Shown here: positions 33,977 through 43,158 of the stretch, piece by piece | Numbering within the stretch: the first letter of the stretch is position 1 | Layout: each line of letters begins with the position of its first letter | DNA from: Actinomycetes bacterium | GTDB taxonomy: Bacteria > Actinomycetota > Actinomycetes > Mycobacteriales > Mycobacteriaceae | NCBI GenBank assembly: GCA_029780675.1 | Contig: JAKOYE010000123.1 | Coordinates: forward strand, 1-64,000 | Direction: 5' to 3' | Length of the DNA stretch: 64,000 nucleotides | Position numbers and translations under genes: made by a program | The notes under the pieces: generated by a model | What the model saw: only the letters and a program-made list of their open reading frames with translations | Database searches by the model: none | Told to the model about the DNA's origin: nothing

Positions 33977-35533
33977 CTACAGCGCCGCGATGATGTCGTT
34001 CTTCAGCGCCTCCGCCTGGGTGCCGAACACCGCCTGGACGCCACTGCCCACTTCGATGACGCCGGCGGCGCCGAGCGCCTTGAGCCGGTCATGGTCGACC
34101 TTGGAGGTGTCGGCCACCTCCATCCGCAACCGGGTGATGCAGGCGTCGACGTTCACCAGGTTCTCCCGGCCGCCGAAGGCGGCGATCAGTTGCTCGGCCT
34201 TGCTGTCGGACGCGGTCGCCGCGGGTGCGGCCGCCACCGCGGTGGGCGCGTCCCCACCGTCACTCAGGTTGGCCTGCTCCTCCGCCTCGAACTCGACCTC
34301 CGGTTCCCGGCCCGGGGTGCGCATGTTCCATTTCACGATCACGAACCGGAACAGCAGGTAGTAGACCGCGAAGAAGACCAGGCCCATCACGATCAGCAAC
34401 GGGACGTTCTTGGCCGCCGGGGCGGTGCCGTAGAGCACCAGGTCGATCAGGCCCGCCGAGAACGAGAACCCCAGATGGATGTCGAGTGCGTAGGCCACCG
34501 CCAGCGAGATTCCGGTGAGCACGGCGTGGATGACGTACAGCGGGAACGCGACGAACATGAAGGCGAACTCCAGCGGTTCGGTCACCCCGGTGAGGAACGC
34601 CGTCAGCCCGGCGGCCGACAGGATGCCGAACGCCACCTTCCGCTGCCGGGCGTTGGCGACGTGGATCATCGCCAGCGCGGCGGCGGGCAGGCCGAACATC
34701 AGGATCGGGTAGAAGCCGGCGGTGAGGTGACCGCCGGTCGGGTCCCCGGCGGCGAACCGGGTCAGCTCACCGGTGACGACGCTGCCGTCGGGGGTGGTGT
34801 AGTCGCCGTAGAGGAACCACACGAAGGAGTTCAGGATGTGGTGCAGCCCGATGGGAATCAGCATCCGGTTGGCGAAGCCGTAGACGAATGCGCCCAACGC
34901 TCCGGCGCCGCCGATGAACCGGCCCAGCCCGGTCAGGCCGGCGTCGAAGATCGGATAGAAGTAGCTCATCGCGAACGCCACCACCAGAGTGACCAGTGAC
35001 ACCGCGATGGGCACGAACCGGCGGCCGCCGAAGAATCCGAGGTAGGGCGGCAGTTTGATGGTGTGGTAGCGGTCGAACAGGGTGGCCGTGATCAGGCCGA
35101 CCACGATGCCGCCGAAGACGCTGTAGTTGATCTGGGCCTGCTCGCCGGACTTGTCGAGTTGGTCGGTCAGAACGAACGGCGACATGGTCTTGAACACCGC
35201 CTGCATCACCAGATAGCCGACGACGGCGGCCAGTGCGGTGGATCCGTCGGCTTTGCGGGCGAACCCGATCGCGACGCCGACGGCGAACAGCAGGGCCAGG
35301 TTGGTGAACAGCGCACCGCCGGCGGCGCTCATGGCCTGGAAGAACGGGCCGATCACCGGAGCGTCGATCCGGCCCAGCAGATCGTCCTGGCCGAGTCGCA
35401 GCAGGATGCCGGCCGCCGGCAGCACCGCGATGGGCAGCATCAGGCTCTTGCCAAGCCGCTGCAGTTGCGCGAATCCCGGTATGTTCAGGCCCGACTTCGA
35501 TTGTCCGCCTGCGTTTTTCGCTGTTTCGGTCAT
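33977..35533 (-). CDS. nagE: PTS EIICB component, N-acetylglucosamine/glucose type
   Basis: A 518-residue protein. The EIIC membrane domain covers about 1-415 ([40 protein letters not shown] carries the conserved TEP substrate motif). The C-terminal EIIB domain has its phospho-Cys in [13 protein letters not shown]. It imports and phosphorylates an amino sugar or glucose. The divergent EIIA-nagB-nagA genes argue for N-acetylglucosamine. The EIIA domain is separate here (35665). ATG 35533 gives a normal N-terminus; the frame upstream is not supported. EI and HPr genes are not in the window. Confidence 0.9.
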   Translation of the reverse strand: MTETAKNAGGQSKSGLNIPGFAQLQRLGKSLMLPIAVLPAAGILLRLGQDDLLGRIDAPVIGPFFQAMSAAGGALFTNLALLFAVGVAIGFARKADGSTALAAVVGYLVMQAVFKTMSPFVLTDQLDKSGEQAQINYSVFGGIVVGLITATLFDRYHTIKLPPYLGFFGGRRFVPIAVSLVTLVVAFAMSYFYPIFDAGLTGLGRFIGGAGALGAFVYGFANRMLIPIGLHHILNSFVWFLYGDYTTPDGSVVTGELTRFAAGDPTGGHLTAGFYPILMFGLPAAALAMIHVANARQRKVAFGILSAAGLTAFLTGVTEPLEFAFMFVAFPLYVIHAVLTGISLAVAYALDIHLGFSFSAGLIDLVLYGTAPAAKNVPLLIVMGLVFFAVYYLLFRFVIVKWNMRTPGREPEVEFEAEEQANLSDGGDAPTAVAAAPAATASDSKAEQLIAAFGGRENLVNVDACITRLRMEVADTSKVDHDRLKALGAAGVIEVGSGVQAVFGTQAEALKNDIIAAL

Positions 35534-35631
35534 CTCCGGCCGACCTTCCTGTCTGCACGTCCGCGCCGAGCTTAGCCACAATCACCCACGCTCACCTGCC
35601 GATTCGCCCGTCCCGGGTCCGTCGGAGTCAC

Positions 35632-35637
35632 TACCCT
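35632..35637 (+). promoter_or_regulatory. -10 element of the EIIA-nagB-nagA operon
   Basis: TACCCT lies 27 bases before the GTG at 35665, leaving about 20 bases of leader that includes the AAGGAGA ribosome site. No DasR-type palindrome was seen in this divergent region. Confidence 0.4.
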
Positions 35638-35664
35638 GAACCCACCCCCGCCGAAGGAGACCCT

Positions 35665-36135
35665 GTGAGCAGCACCCCCGTCCTTGCGCCCGTCGAGGGC
35701 CGTGCAGTCGCCCTGGCCGATGTCCCCGATCCGGTGTTCGCCGGCGGGATGGTGGGGTACGGCGCGGCGATCGACCCCCCGCACCGGGTGGTCGAGGCGG
35801 TGGCGCCGGTCGCCGGCACGATCCTCAAACTGCTTCCGCACGCCTACGTGATCATGACCGCGGACAACGTCGGCATCCTAGTGCACCTGGGACTGGACAC
35901 CGTCCAGTTGCAGGGCGCCGGGTTCACCGCGCACGTCGCCCAGGGCGACACCGTCACGGCCGGACAGCGGGTGATCACCTATGCCGTCCCGGCCATCGTG
36001 GCGGCCGGGTTCAGCCCGGTGGTGCCGGTCGTGGTGATGGACGAGCGCGAACCGGGCAATATCGCGGTGGCCGATGCCGTCACGGGCGGCGGCCCGATCG
36101 ATTCCGGTGCCACCCTGTTCACCGCGAACAAGTAG
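35665..36135 (+). CDS. crr: PTS EIIA component, glucose family
   Basis: A 156-residue EIIA-Glc-type protein. The active-site His is His74 in GILVHLGLDTVQLQG, with the supporting His59 in LLPHAYVIM. MVGYGAAIDP and VEAVAPVAGTI are the usual beta-sandwich motifs. It takes phosphate from HPr and passes it to the EIIB Cys of the divergent transporter. The GTG start has AAGGAGA 5 bases upstream. It is the first gene of a tight operon with nagB (9 bases) and nagA. Confidence 0.92.
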   Translation: MSSTPVLAPVEGRAVALADVPDPVFAGGMVGYGAAIDPPHRVVEAVAPVAGTILKLLPHAYVIMTADNVGILVHLGLDTVQLQGAGFTAHVAQGDTVTAGQRVITYAVPAIVAAGFSPVVPVVVMDEREPGNIAVADAVTGGGPIDSGATLFTANK

Positions 36136-36144
36136 GAGACCGGG

Positions 36145-36930
36145 GTGGAGGTCGTCATCCTGCGCGACGCCGGGGAAATCGGCGATCTCGCCGCCGGCGC
36201 CATCGAGGAGTTGCTGATCCGCAAGCCCGACGCCGTGCTCGGGTTGGCCACCGGCTCATCCCCGCTGCCCATCTACGACTCCCTGGTCGAGCGGTGCGCG
36301 GCCGGCCGGATATCGTTCGCCGCCGCCCGCGGCTTCACCCTCGACGAGTACGTCGGCCTCCCGCCCGACCATCCGGAGCGGTACCGCAACGTCATCGACA
36401 CCGTGTTCACCTCCCGGGTGGATTTCGGGCCGGGGGCGGTGCAGGGCCCCGACGGTCTTGCCACCGATATCCCGGCCGCCTGCGCCGCCTACGAACAGGC
36501 GATCCGGGACGCCGGCGGAATCGACCTGCAGATCCTCGGTATCGGCACCGACGGTCACATCGGCTTCAACGAACCGGGCTCGTCGCTGGCCTCGCGCACC
36601 CGCATCAAGACGCTGACCCGCCAGACCCGTCTGGACAACGCCCGTTTCTTCGGCGGGGATATCGACGCGGTCCCGACGCACTGCCTGACCCAGGGTCTCG
36701 GCACCATCATGGCGGCCCGTCATGTGGTGCTGGTGGCGACTGGGCGCAGCAAGGCCCAGGCGATCCACCAACTGGTCGAGGGCCCGGTGTCGGCCCTGTG
36801 GCCCGCGACCATCCTGCAGCACCACCCGCACGCGACCGTACTGATCGACGACGCCGCCGCCCGCAGGCTGCAACTGGCCGACTACTACCGGGAGACCTAC
36901 GCCTCGAAGCCGGCCTGGCAGGGCATCTAG
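36145..36930 (+). CDS. nagB: Glucosamine-6-phosphate deaminase
   Basis: A 261-residue enzyme of usual length that converts glucosamine 6-phosphate to fructose 6-phosphate and ammonia. LATGSSPLPIY binds phosphate, FTLDEYVGL holds the catalytic Asp67, and GIGTDGHIGFNEPG holds Asp136, His138 and Glu143. The C-terminal region VEGPVSALWPATILQHHPHATVLID is also standard. The GTG start follows AGGAGA. It sits between EIIA and nagA, the complete cytoplasmic route for imported GlcNAc-6-phosphate. Confidence 0.96.
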   Translation: MEVVILRDAGEIGDLAAGAIEELLIRKPDAVLGLATGSSPLPIYDSLVERCAAGRISFAAARGFTLDEYVGLPPDHPERYRNVIDTVFTSRVDFGPGAVQGPDGLATDIPAACAAYEQAIRDAGGIDLQILGIGTDGHIGFNEPGSSLASRTRIKTLTRQTRLDNARFFGGDIDAVPTHCLTQGLGTIMAARHVVLVATGRSKAQAIHQLVEGPVSALWPATILQHHPHATVLIDDAAARRLQLADYYRETYASKPAWQGI

Positions 36931-36931
36931 C

Positions 36932-38071
36932 GTGATCGTGCGCGCCGGCACGGTTCTGACCGGCCGCGAGGTGCTGCGGCCGGGCTGGGTGGAGACGGCC
37001 GGGAGCGTCATCGTCGCTCTCGGTTCCGGTGAGCCGACCCGGCCCGCCGATGTGGATCTGACCGACACGGCGACGGTAGTCCCGGGTTTCGTCGACACCC
37101 ATGTGCACGGCGGCGGGGGCGCGAGTTTCTCCGGCGGACCCGCCCAGGTCGCCGAGGCGGCGCGCCTGCATCGCCGGCACGGCACGACCACCCTGCTGGC
37201 ATCGCTGGTCACCGAGGCCCCGGCCGATCTGCTGCGGCAGGTGGCCGAACTCGCCGATCAGGTGCGAGACGGCGTCATCGACGGGATCCATCTGGAGGGC
37301 CCCTGGCTGGCACAAAGCCGTTGCGGCGCCCACGATCCGGCGTTGTTACGCGATCCGGACCCGACCGAACTCGACCGGGTCCTCGGCGACGGCCGGGGCA
37401 CGATCCGAATGGTCACGCTCGCCCCCGAACGCGCCGGGGCACCGGCCGCCATCGGCCGGGTGGTCGACGCCGGGGCCGTCGCCGCGGTCGGGCACACCGA
37501 CGCCACCTATGACCAGACCCGCGCCGCGATCGACGCCGGGGCGACGGTGGCCACCCACCTGTTCAACGCGATGCGCCCGGTCCACCACCGCGAACCCGGG
37601 CCGGTGATCGCCCTGCTGGAGGATCGCCGGGTCACCGTCGAGATGATCGCCGACGGCGTGCATATCGACCCCGCGCTGTACCGGCACGTGACCCGCAGCG
37701 CCGGACCTGATCGGGTCTCGCTGGTCACCGACGCCATGGCGGCCGCCGGAATGGCCGACGGCCCCTACCGGATCGGACCGTTGGCGGTGGAGGTTACCGG
37801 CGGGGTGGCGCATCTGGCCGGTACCGACACCATCGCCGGCAGCACCGCCACCATGGACCGGCTGTTCCGGTTCGCGGTGCGGCACTGCGGGTTGCCCCGC
37901 GAGGCGGCCCTGCATGCGGCCGTTCTGCAGTCCTCGGTCAACCCGGCCCGGGCACTGGGGTTGCCGGATCCGGTCCTGGCACCGGGAAACCGGGCCGACC
38001 TGGTGTTTCTCGACGATGCCCTGACCGTCACCGGGGTCATCCACCGGGGCGCGCCTGTCTCGGCGGCCTAA
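36932..38071 (+). CDS. nagA: N-acetylglucosamine-6-phosphate deacetylase
   Basis: A 379-residue amidohydrolase that removes acetate from GlcNAc-6-phosphate to give the NagB substrate. Metal and substrate motifs are GFVDTHVHGGGGASFSG, HLEGPW, VGHTDATYDQT, THLFNAMRPVHHREPG and the catalytic Asp in LVTDAMAAAGMADG. The GTG start lies one base after the nagB stop, so translation is coupled. No signal peptide is present; the enzyme is cytoplasmic. Confidence 0.96.
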   Translation: MIVRAGTVLTGREVLRPGWVETAGSVIVALGSGEPTRPADVDLTDTATVVPGFVDTHVHGGGGASFSGGPAQVAEAARLHRRHGTTTLLASLVTEAPADLLRQVAELADQVRDGVIDGIHLEGPWLAQSRCGAHDPALLRDPDPTELDRVLGDGRGTIRMVTLAPERAGAPAAIGRVVDAGAVAAVGHTDATYDQTRAAIDAGATVATHLFNAMRPVHHREPGPVIALLEDRRVTVEMIADGVHIDPALYRHVTRSAGPDRVSLVTDAMAAAGMADGPYRIGPLAVEVTGGVAHLAGTDTIAGSTATMDRLFRFAVRHCGLPREAALHAAVLQSSVNPARALGLPDPVLAPGNRADLVFLDDALTVTGVIHRGAPVSAA

Positions 38072-38138
38072 CGATTGCATTGTGGGTCGGCAACTGTGCT
38101 GGCGAGGCGACCTCGGGCTGTGTTCTGGTGGAGACCTG

Positions 38139-38786
38139 ATGAATCACTCCACATCTCACCAATCGACATTGCGCAGGTCAGGATTCGTCGTCGGCCTCTC
38201 CGCGGCCGCCGCGATGGTGGCGATCGGTGTACCACTGGCGCTGGCCGCCCCCACGGCGGCGCCACCCTCCGACGCCCAGGGTTACGTCGACTCCACCGCG
38301 CGCTGCGCCAAGCCGAGTACCGCGGTCCTCTTCGGTGCCACCGACACCTCCCGCGTGGCGATCTGCCAGACGGCCGACGGCGCCTACCAGTACCGCGGGG
38401 TCCGGGTCAGCGACGGTGCCAAGCTGATCCTCGCCGCCACCAAGACCGGCGGGAACACCTTCGTCGTCAAGAATGACGGGGCGACCTACACGGTGACCCC
38501 GCAGGCGCTCAGCGTCACCGTCGGCGGGGACACGTTCCGCACCGAAACCTGGACCGACTACCACGGACCGCAGGCCCCGGCGAGCACATCGGGCACAGCC
38601 AAGTCGAGCACCACCACATCGAGTGCCACCACGTCGGGGACGGCCACGTCCACGTCGGGTACCGCCACGTCGGCGACATCGGGCACCTCCGCGCCGAAGA
38701 CCTCGGCCGCCACGTCGACATCGGCCACCCCGCTGCCCCCGCCGCTGCCGGCCGAGGTCGGCGCCGGCACGTCGGACAGCGAGTAG
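38139..38786 (+). CDS. Exported protein with Ser/Thr/Ala-rich tail, unknown function
   Basis: A 215-residue protein. A signal peptide ends at LALAAPTAAPP. A mature domain of about 110 residues has two Cys (TARCAKPS and VAICQTADG) that could pair. The last 65 residues are almost only Ser, Thr, Ala and Gly with GTATS-type repeats, followed by a Pro-rich end. Such tails are often O-mannosylated in mycobacteria; that is inference. GGTGGAG precedes the ATG at 38139. It is 67 bases after nagA and need not belong to that operon. Confidence 0.75.
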   Translation: MNHSTSHQSTLRRSGFVVGLSAAAAMVAIGVPLALAAPTAAPPSDAQGYVDSTARCAKPSTAVLFGATDTSRVAICQTADGAYQYRGVRVSDGAKLILAATKTGGNTFVVKNDGATYTVTPQALSVTVGGDTFRTETWTDYHGPQAPASTSGTAKSSTTTSSATTSGTATSTSGTATSATSGTSAPKTSAATSTSATPLPPPLPAEVGAGTSDSE

Positions 38787-38798
38787 GTCAGGTTCCCG

Positions 38799-40628
38799 CT
38801 ACGCGGTGCCGCGGAAGATGTCGTCGACCGCCCCGGTGATCCCCTGACCCCAGACCGCCAGACCGATCATCACGGCCAGCGTCACAAGACCGACATCGGC
38901 GGCGACGGGGCGAAGCAGCGCGTTGACCACACCGTTGATGACATCCCCGGTCAGTGCCTGTTCGATACCTTCGACAAAGAGCCGCAGGTTGTAGGCCGGC
39001 AGCGGCAGCAGCACGGCATTGATGATGTCCGCCGTCGGCAGCAGCACCGCATACAGTGACGCCGCCGCCCCCGAGATCCGGTCGGCCGCCTCGGTGACCA
39101 GCTCCGCGATCGCCGGCAGGATCCGGTCCGGGGTGGGGAGGATCGGCAAGTCGAAGGAGGGCAACCGGAGTTCACTCAGTTCGCGGGCCACCGAGCCGTC
39201 CGGTCCGAGGGCATGGATGAAGTCCTCGATGCCCTTCTCGACACCGGCGACGAAGAGCGTCAGCACCTCCATCGGATCGACGTCCGGGAACAGCCCGAAC
39301 GGTGTCTCGACGTTGGCGAACGGCTGGGTGCCGGTGAGGAACCCGTGCGCCGGATCGCCGTAGCCGAGGTCGACGATGACCTTCAGTGCGGGCTGGATCA
39401 GCGCCGCGAGCGGCTTACCGATGATCGGTATCTCCCGCAGTGGAGCCAGCAGCGGCAGATTCTCGGTGCGGATGAAGTAGTAGCTCTGGGTCAGGATCGA
39501 GGTGGTCGGCAACTCGATGGCGGTGCCGCCCCGGGAGATCGGGGTCACCGACCCGATCGGGAGGTACGTCGGGTCGGCGTACCTGGTGTGCACCAGGAAG
39601 ATTCCCATGATGGCGTTCAGGTCGGACAGGAAGTTCAGCGGGTAACGCGGGAAGTCGGCGAACCCGTCGTATTCCTGGGTGTAGTTGATCGTTCGGTAGG
39701 CGTTCTCCGGGGTCGCGCCGTAGAAGTCCAGGCCCAGGCTGGGCAGCGTCAGCCCCGGGAATCGCGACAGCAGACCGCCGTCGGGATTCATCTCATTGCC
39801 GACGAAGATGAACTGGGTGGTGTCGGCGACATTCTCCGGAACCGTATAGCCCTTGAATCCGCGCTGCATCAGCGCGCCGATGATCGCGCTCTGCGAGTAG
39901 CCGAAAACCGATGTCTCCGTGCCGGTTTCGAGGCCCTCCATGGTCAGGTCCAGGATGTCGATACCCTCGTCGACGGAGGTGTTGAGCTCCAGGCTCTTCA
40001 CCCCGGTGATCGGGTAGAGGCCCTCAGGCGTGAAGACCGTCTGCTCGACGGTGCCTGCCGGGCTGTTCGGCAGGACGTAGTACTCCATGACGGTGTCGAT
40101 GTAGTCCTGCTTGGGGATCGGCACCCCGCTGGGACCCATGATCAGCGCGGTCGGCTGCGCGGCGGCGGGCAGGACGGCCGCGCTGGGCAACGGTTCCGGG
40201 ACGAGACTGTCCCGGCGGGCCGCCGCGAGCATCGTCCAGTCCAGGGCGGCCGGCGCCGGGGCGAACGGAGCCGACGCCGGCGCGACGGCGGCCGACTCGG
40301 GGATGGACTCGGAGACGCCCGGCACCGCGATGGCGGTGGACACCCGGTCGGCCACGGCGGCCGCCGACCGCACCGGGGCGACCGCCCGGGGCGAGGCCGC
40401 CGTGGCACCCGAGGACGGGTTGTCCGACCGGACGACCCGCTTGGCGACACCCGCCTCGGCGGCCCCCCGTGCGGCACGCGCCGGCGCGGAGCGCTCCGCA
40501 CTGGCGGCGGTGGCCGACGGCCCGGCCTCGTCGGCCCAGGCCACACCGGCCCCGCCGAACACCGCGGCACCCACCCCGAGTGCCACCGCCAAACCGCCTA
40601 CCCGACCGACGTACCTGCAGGCGCCCAT
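38799..40628 (-). CDS. Exported PE-PPE-domain (alpha/beta hydrolase-like) protein
   Basis: A 609-residue protein. The signal sequence ([23 protein letters not shown], cleavage after AWA) is nearly the same as in the PGRS gene at 2329. An Ala/Ser/Pro-rich linker leads to a PE-PPE (PF08237-type) domain. Its nucleophile elbow is GYSQSAIIGALMQ, and the substrate-side phrase is FVGNEMNPDGGLLSRFPG. The C-terminal 150 residues are helical with a hydrophobic final segment. Members act as esterases or acyltransferases on lipids. ATG 40628 is fixed by GAGGGGA upstream; the frame reaching 41048 is spurious. Confidence 0.87.
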   Translation of the reverse strand: MGACRYVGRVGGLAVALGVGAAVFGGAGVAWADEAGPSATAASAERSAPARAARGAAEAGVAKRVVRSDNPSSGATAASPRAVAPVRSAAAVADRVSTAIAVPGVSESIPESAAVAPASAPFAPAPAALDWTMLAAARRDSLVPEPLPSAAVLPAAAQPTALIMGPSGVPIPKQDYIDTVMEYYVLPNSPAGTVEQTVFTPEGLYPITGVKSLELNTSVDEGIDILDLTMEGLETGTETSVFGYSQSAIIGALMQRGFKGYTVPENVADTTQFIFVGNEMNPDGGLLSRFPGLTLPSLGLDFYGATPENAYRTINYTQEYDGFADFPRYPLNFLSDLNAIMGIFLVHTRYADPTYLPIGSVTPISRGGTAIELPTTSILTQSYYFIRTENLPLLAPLREIPIIGKPLAALIQPALKVIVDLGYGDPAHGFLTGTQPFANVETPFGLFPDVDPMEVLTLFVAGVEKGIEDFIHALGPDGSVARELSELRLPSFDLPILPTPDRILPAIAELVTEAADRISGAAASLYAVLLPTADIINAVLLPLPAYNLRLFVEGIEQALTGDVINGVVNALLRPVAADVGLVTLAVMIGLAVWGQGITGAVDDIFRGTA

Positions 40629-40670
40629 GGCGTCCCCTCTTGGTTTCTTGGTGATGAAAGCCGAACTTTC

Positions 40671-40694
40671 CTGAAAATAATCTGAGAGAAGGGT
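40671..40694 (-). promoter_or_regulatory. Upstream element shared with the PGRS gene
   Basis: This is the second copy of the 24-base block described at 2370-2393, here about 43 bases upstream of the ATG at 40628. TGAGAGAAGGG is identical in both, and the AT-rich neighbour could serve as a -10 region. Confidence 0.5.
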
Positions 40695-40757
40695 AACCAC
40701 GAACGGTGCGTCATTCCAGACCTTTCGCCGTTTAGCCGACGAAACCGACGTGCACCG

Positions 40758-40763
40758 TATTGT
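40758..40763 (+). promoter_or_regulatory. -10 element for a leaderless DoxX-family transcript
   Basis: TATTGT ends 6 bases before the ATG at 40770 and there is no ribosome site, so the transcript is probably leaderless. Confidence 0.55.
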
Positions 40764-40769
40764 CGGTTC

Positions 40770-41162
40770 ATGACCCAGGCATTCGCGCGACTCGACCGGC
40801 ACTCGCCCACTGTTCTCGGGATCTTCCGCCTCGTCATCGGGTTCCTGTTCGCCCTGCACGGCACGGCCAAACTGTTCGGGTGGCCGGCCACCAAGAGCGG
40901 AGCGGTGCCGTTCGGCACCTGGCCGTACTGGTGGGCCGGTGTCATCGAACTGGTGGTGGGCCTGCTGGTGATGGTCGGACTGTTCACCCGGATCGCGGCG
41001 TTTCTGGGCTCGGGCACGATGGCGTTCGCCTACTTCACCGCCCATCAACCGGACGGGTTGCTACCGATCCAGAACGGCGGTGAACTCGCGGCGGTCTACT
41101 GCTTCGCGTTCCTGCTGTTGGTGTTCACCGGCGGCGGCGCGCTGGCCGTTCGCCGCGAGTGA
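40770..41162 (+). CDS. DoxX-family membrane protein
   Basis: A 130-residue protein with four membrane segments. The family opening LGIFRLVIGFLFALHGTAKLFGWP and the phrase YWWAGVIELVVGLLVMVGLFTRIAAFLGSG are typical. In M. tuberculosis a DoxX protein works with SodA and a thiosulfate transferase in oxidant defence; no such partners are next to this gene. It is divergent from the PE-PPE-domain gene. Confidence 0.88.
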   Translation: MTQAFARLDRHSPTVLGIFRLVIGFLFALHGTAKLFGWPATKSGAVPFGTWPYWWAGVIELVVGLLVMVGLFTRIAAFLGSGTMAFAYFTAHQPDGLLPIQNGGELAAVYCFAFLLLVFTGGGALAVRRE

Positions 41163-41186
41163 TCGGGCACCGCTCCGGCGGCCCGG

Positions 41187-42383
41187 TCAGAGCAGGGTTT
41201 CCGAGGTCCTGATCGACGGGATCGTGCCGACCGGCGCGGACGAGGCAAGCCCGCCGAAGTAGCTCCCGGACCACATCCACAGCCCGGCCTGCAGCCGTAG
41301 TGACGCGGCGGCGGTATCGGCGTCACCGTCGGCGGCGGCCAGCATGGCCGACAGCACCGCGGCCTTGCTGACCATCAGGTAGGCCGAGCTGAGATCGACC
41401 AGCGCTTGGTAGGAGGCCGGGGAGAAGCCGCTCTGTCCGGCGATGGTCTGCCAGACCGACCGACCGGTTCCCGTCGCGTTCTCCAGGAGCGCGCTCCACG
41501 CCCTCATCTCCCACCACCCGAGGCTGGCCGGGTTCTCCAGCTTGACCAGTGCCGCGTCGTAGCGGGTTTCCAGGTCGAGCGGGAATGCGGTCGACGAGCA
41601 TCCCAGGAAGCCGGTGCAGGTCAGGGTGTCCTGCATCGACGGGATACCCGCCGGCGGGTTCTCCAGCAGGTACTCCAGGTAACCGCGGTTGTATCCGTAC
41701 AGCGCGAGCAGAACCGGGACCGTCGCATGCGCCGCGGTGGTGGTGATCCACCCGTTACCGCTCGCCGCGGCACCGGTCAGCCCGGCGGACAACGCGTCGA
41801 ACATCCCGATCGCGAGCGCCGACACCGTCAGGTCGGGGGCCGGAGCCGCCTCCTGCGGCGGCGCCGGCACGGGATCGGCCGGACGCAGGTTGTCGCGCAG
41901 CCAGACCCCGCCGAAGTACCCCGACACCGTGAGGTTGCCCAGGTCGTCCCGGATCTGCCCGGCCGTGACGTCGGGGGCGGCCAGACGTTCGAGGCTGCCG
42001 ACGGCGAGGTCGCCGAAGGAGAAGCGGGGGGCGTCGGCCGGGTCGCCACCGGCGTCGACGTACTCCTGCGCGGCATCGGTGATGGCGTCGGTCGAGACGG
42101 TGAACGAGCGGCCACTGCCGACCGGCGTCGGCGGCAGGTCCACCGCCACCGACCGACTGACGGCGGACGATATGCGCTTCGGGCCCACCAGCCGGCGCTC
42201 GCTGTGCCGGGTCACCGTGCGGGCGCCGTCCGCGCCGGCCGACGCGGCACCCGATCGACCCGCGGATTCACCGGCGTCCGCGCCCCCGGCCGTAGGGCCG
42301 GCGTCCGCAGAAGCCACCCCAGCGGCGCAGCACATCGCCAGACCCACGCCCCCGCCGAGCAGGACGGCCGAAACCCACCTCAC
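41187..42383 (-). CDS. Exported protein of unknown function
   Basis: A 398-residue protein. The signal peptide (VLLGGGVGLAMCCAAGVASA) is followed by an Ala/Gly/Ser-rich linker to about residue 85. A mostly helical domain follows with the repeated phrase SGYFGGVW and SGSYFGGLAS, two Cys in LTCTGFLGCSS, and several Trp near WWEMRAWSALLEN. The helical region looks like a solenoid or tetratricopeptide-like fold, but no family is recognised. The start codon has little ribosome-site signal. It has the same orientation as the L,D-transpeptidase-like gene 20 bases upstream. Confidence 0.75.
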   Translation of the reverse strand: MRWVSAVLLGGGVGLAMCCAAGVASADAGPTAGGADAGESAGRSGAASAGADGARTVTRHSERRLVGPKRISSAVSRSVAVDLPPTPVGSGRSFTVSTDAITDAAQEYVDAGGDPADAPRFSFGDLAVGSLERLAAPDVTAGQIRDDLGNLTVSGYFGGVWLRDNLRPADPVPAPPQEAAPAPDLTVSALAIGMFDALSAGLTGAAASGNGWITTTAAHATVPVLLALYGYNRGYLEYLLENPPAGIPSMQDTLTCTGFLGCSSTAFPLDLETRYDAALVKLENPASLGWWEMRAWSALLENATGTGRSVWQTIAGQSGFSPASYQALVDLSSAYLMVSKAAVLSAMLAAADGDADTAAASLRLQAGLWMWSGSYFGGLASSAPVGTIPSIRTSETLL

Positions 42384-42403
42384 ACCCGGAGCCTATCGGC
42401 AGG

Positions 42404-43081
42404 TCAGCCTGCGGCCGGCAGCAGTCCGGGGCTGCCCACCCCGATCGTGATCCGCGGGTCGGCCGCCGGATCCAGCCAGGTCAGGATCGAGCGCATCTCA
42501 TCGCGTCCGATCGCGACACAACCCCAGGTGGGGTTGCCATCGGTCACATGCAGGAAGATCCCGGACACCTTCCCGGGAATGCGCTTCGGGTTGACCGCGA
42601 TGTTGACGGCGTAGTCGTACACCGGCCCGGAATCGTAGAGGTTCTCGGTGATGTCCGACGGGCTGTTCGGTGAGCGGACGTGGGTGTTGTACGTCGGCGA
42701 CGACGCGTCCTCGTCCCACCAGTCCTGGTCGGTGGCCTGGAAGTAGGGCAGTGTGGTTCCCGGGTTGGGCTGGCGGCCGAAGGCCTGGTCGAAGGCGAAG
42801 GTGCCCTCCGGAGTCCGGTAGACGCCGTCGGCGGGCACCCCGACACCGAGTTCGCCGACCTTGGCGGTGGTCGGGCCCAGCACGGCCTTCCACTGCTGTC
42901 CGACCTTCTGATAGGCGGTCAGGGTGCCGGTGGTGGCGTCGGCGGCCGGCACGCCGACCACGATCCACTGGGTGGTCTGCGCGGACGCCGGCAGGGCGGC
43001 CGACGGGGCGGCCAGCGGCAGTGCCGCGAGCATCGCGATGAGCAGACCGGCGATGCGAGTCCGCGTCCGTGCCAGTGTCAC
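42404..43081 (-). CDS. L,D-transpeptidase-family (YkuD-like) exported protein
   Basis: A 225-residue protein with a signal peptide (AGLLIAMLAALPLAAPSAALPASA). The catalytic motif is IFLHVTDGNPTWGCVAIG, the H-x(n)-T-x-GC(V/I) pattern of YkuD enzymes, with Cys as nucleophile. Upstream phrases VYRTPEGTFAFDQAFG and DYAVNIAVNP are also family-like. Such enzymes form 3-3 peptidoglycan cross-links or attach proteins. The start is GTG 43081; the longer frame overlaps the neighbouring gene and has no support. TACGAT lies 8 bases upstream on the same strand. Confidence 0.86.
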   Translation of the reverse strand: MTLARTRTRIAGLLIAMLAALPLAAPSAALPASAQTTQWIVVGVPAADATTGTLTAYQKVGQQWKAVLGPTTAKVGELGVGVPADGVYRTPEGTFAFDQAFGRQPNPGTTLPYFQATDQDWWDEDASSPTYNTHVRSPNSPSDITENLYDSGPVYDYAVNIAVNPKRIPGKVSGIFLHVTDGNPTWGCVAIGRDEMRSILTWLDPAADPRITIGVGSPGLLPAAG

Positions 43082-43158
43082 AGCGCCTGATCGTAGGAGC
43101 CCGGGGTCACGGAAGCGGCTCGGTGCGGTGCCGGTCCCGACTCGACCGGGTGCGCGGA

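Noticed and set aside
33135..34361. A 408-residue plus-strand frame opposite the acyltransferase and PTS genes
   Set aside because: Both minus genes are certain; the plus frame has no domain and is Gln/Arg/Asp-rich.
35534..35664. A DasR-type operator between the PTS and EIIA genes
   Set aside because: No ACTGGTCTAGACCAGT-like palindrome was found on reading this stretch, so regulation remains open.
39213..40685. A 490-residue plus-strand frame opposite the PE-PPE-domain gene
   Set aside because: Antisense frame; the minus gene has a signal peptide, a GYSQSA motif and a ribosome site.
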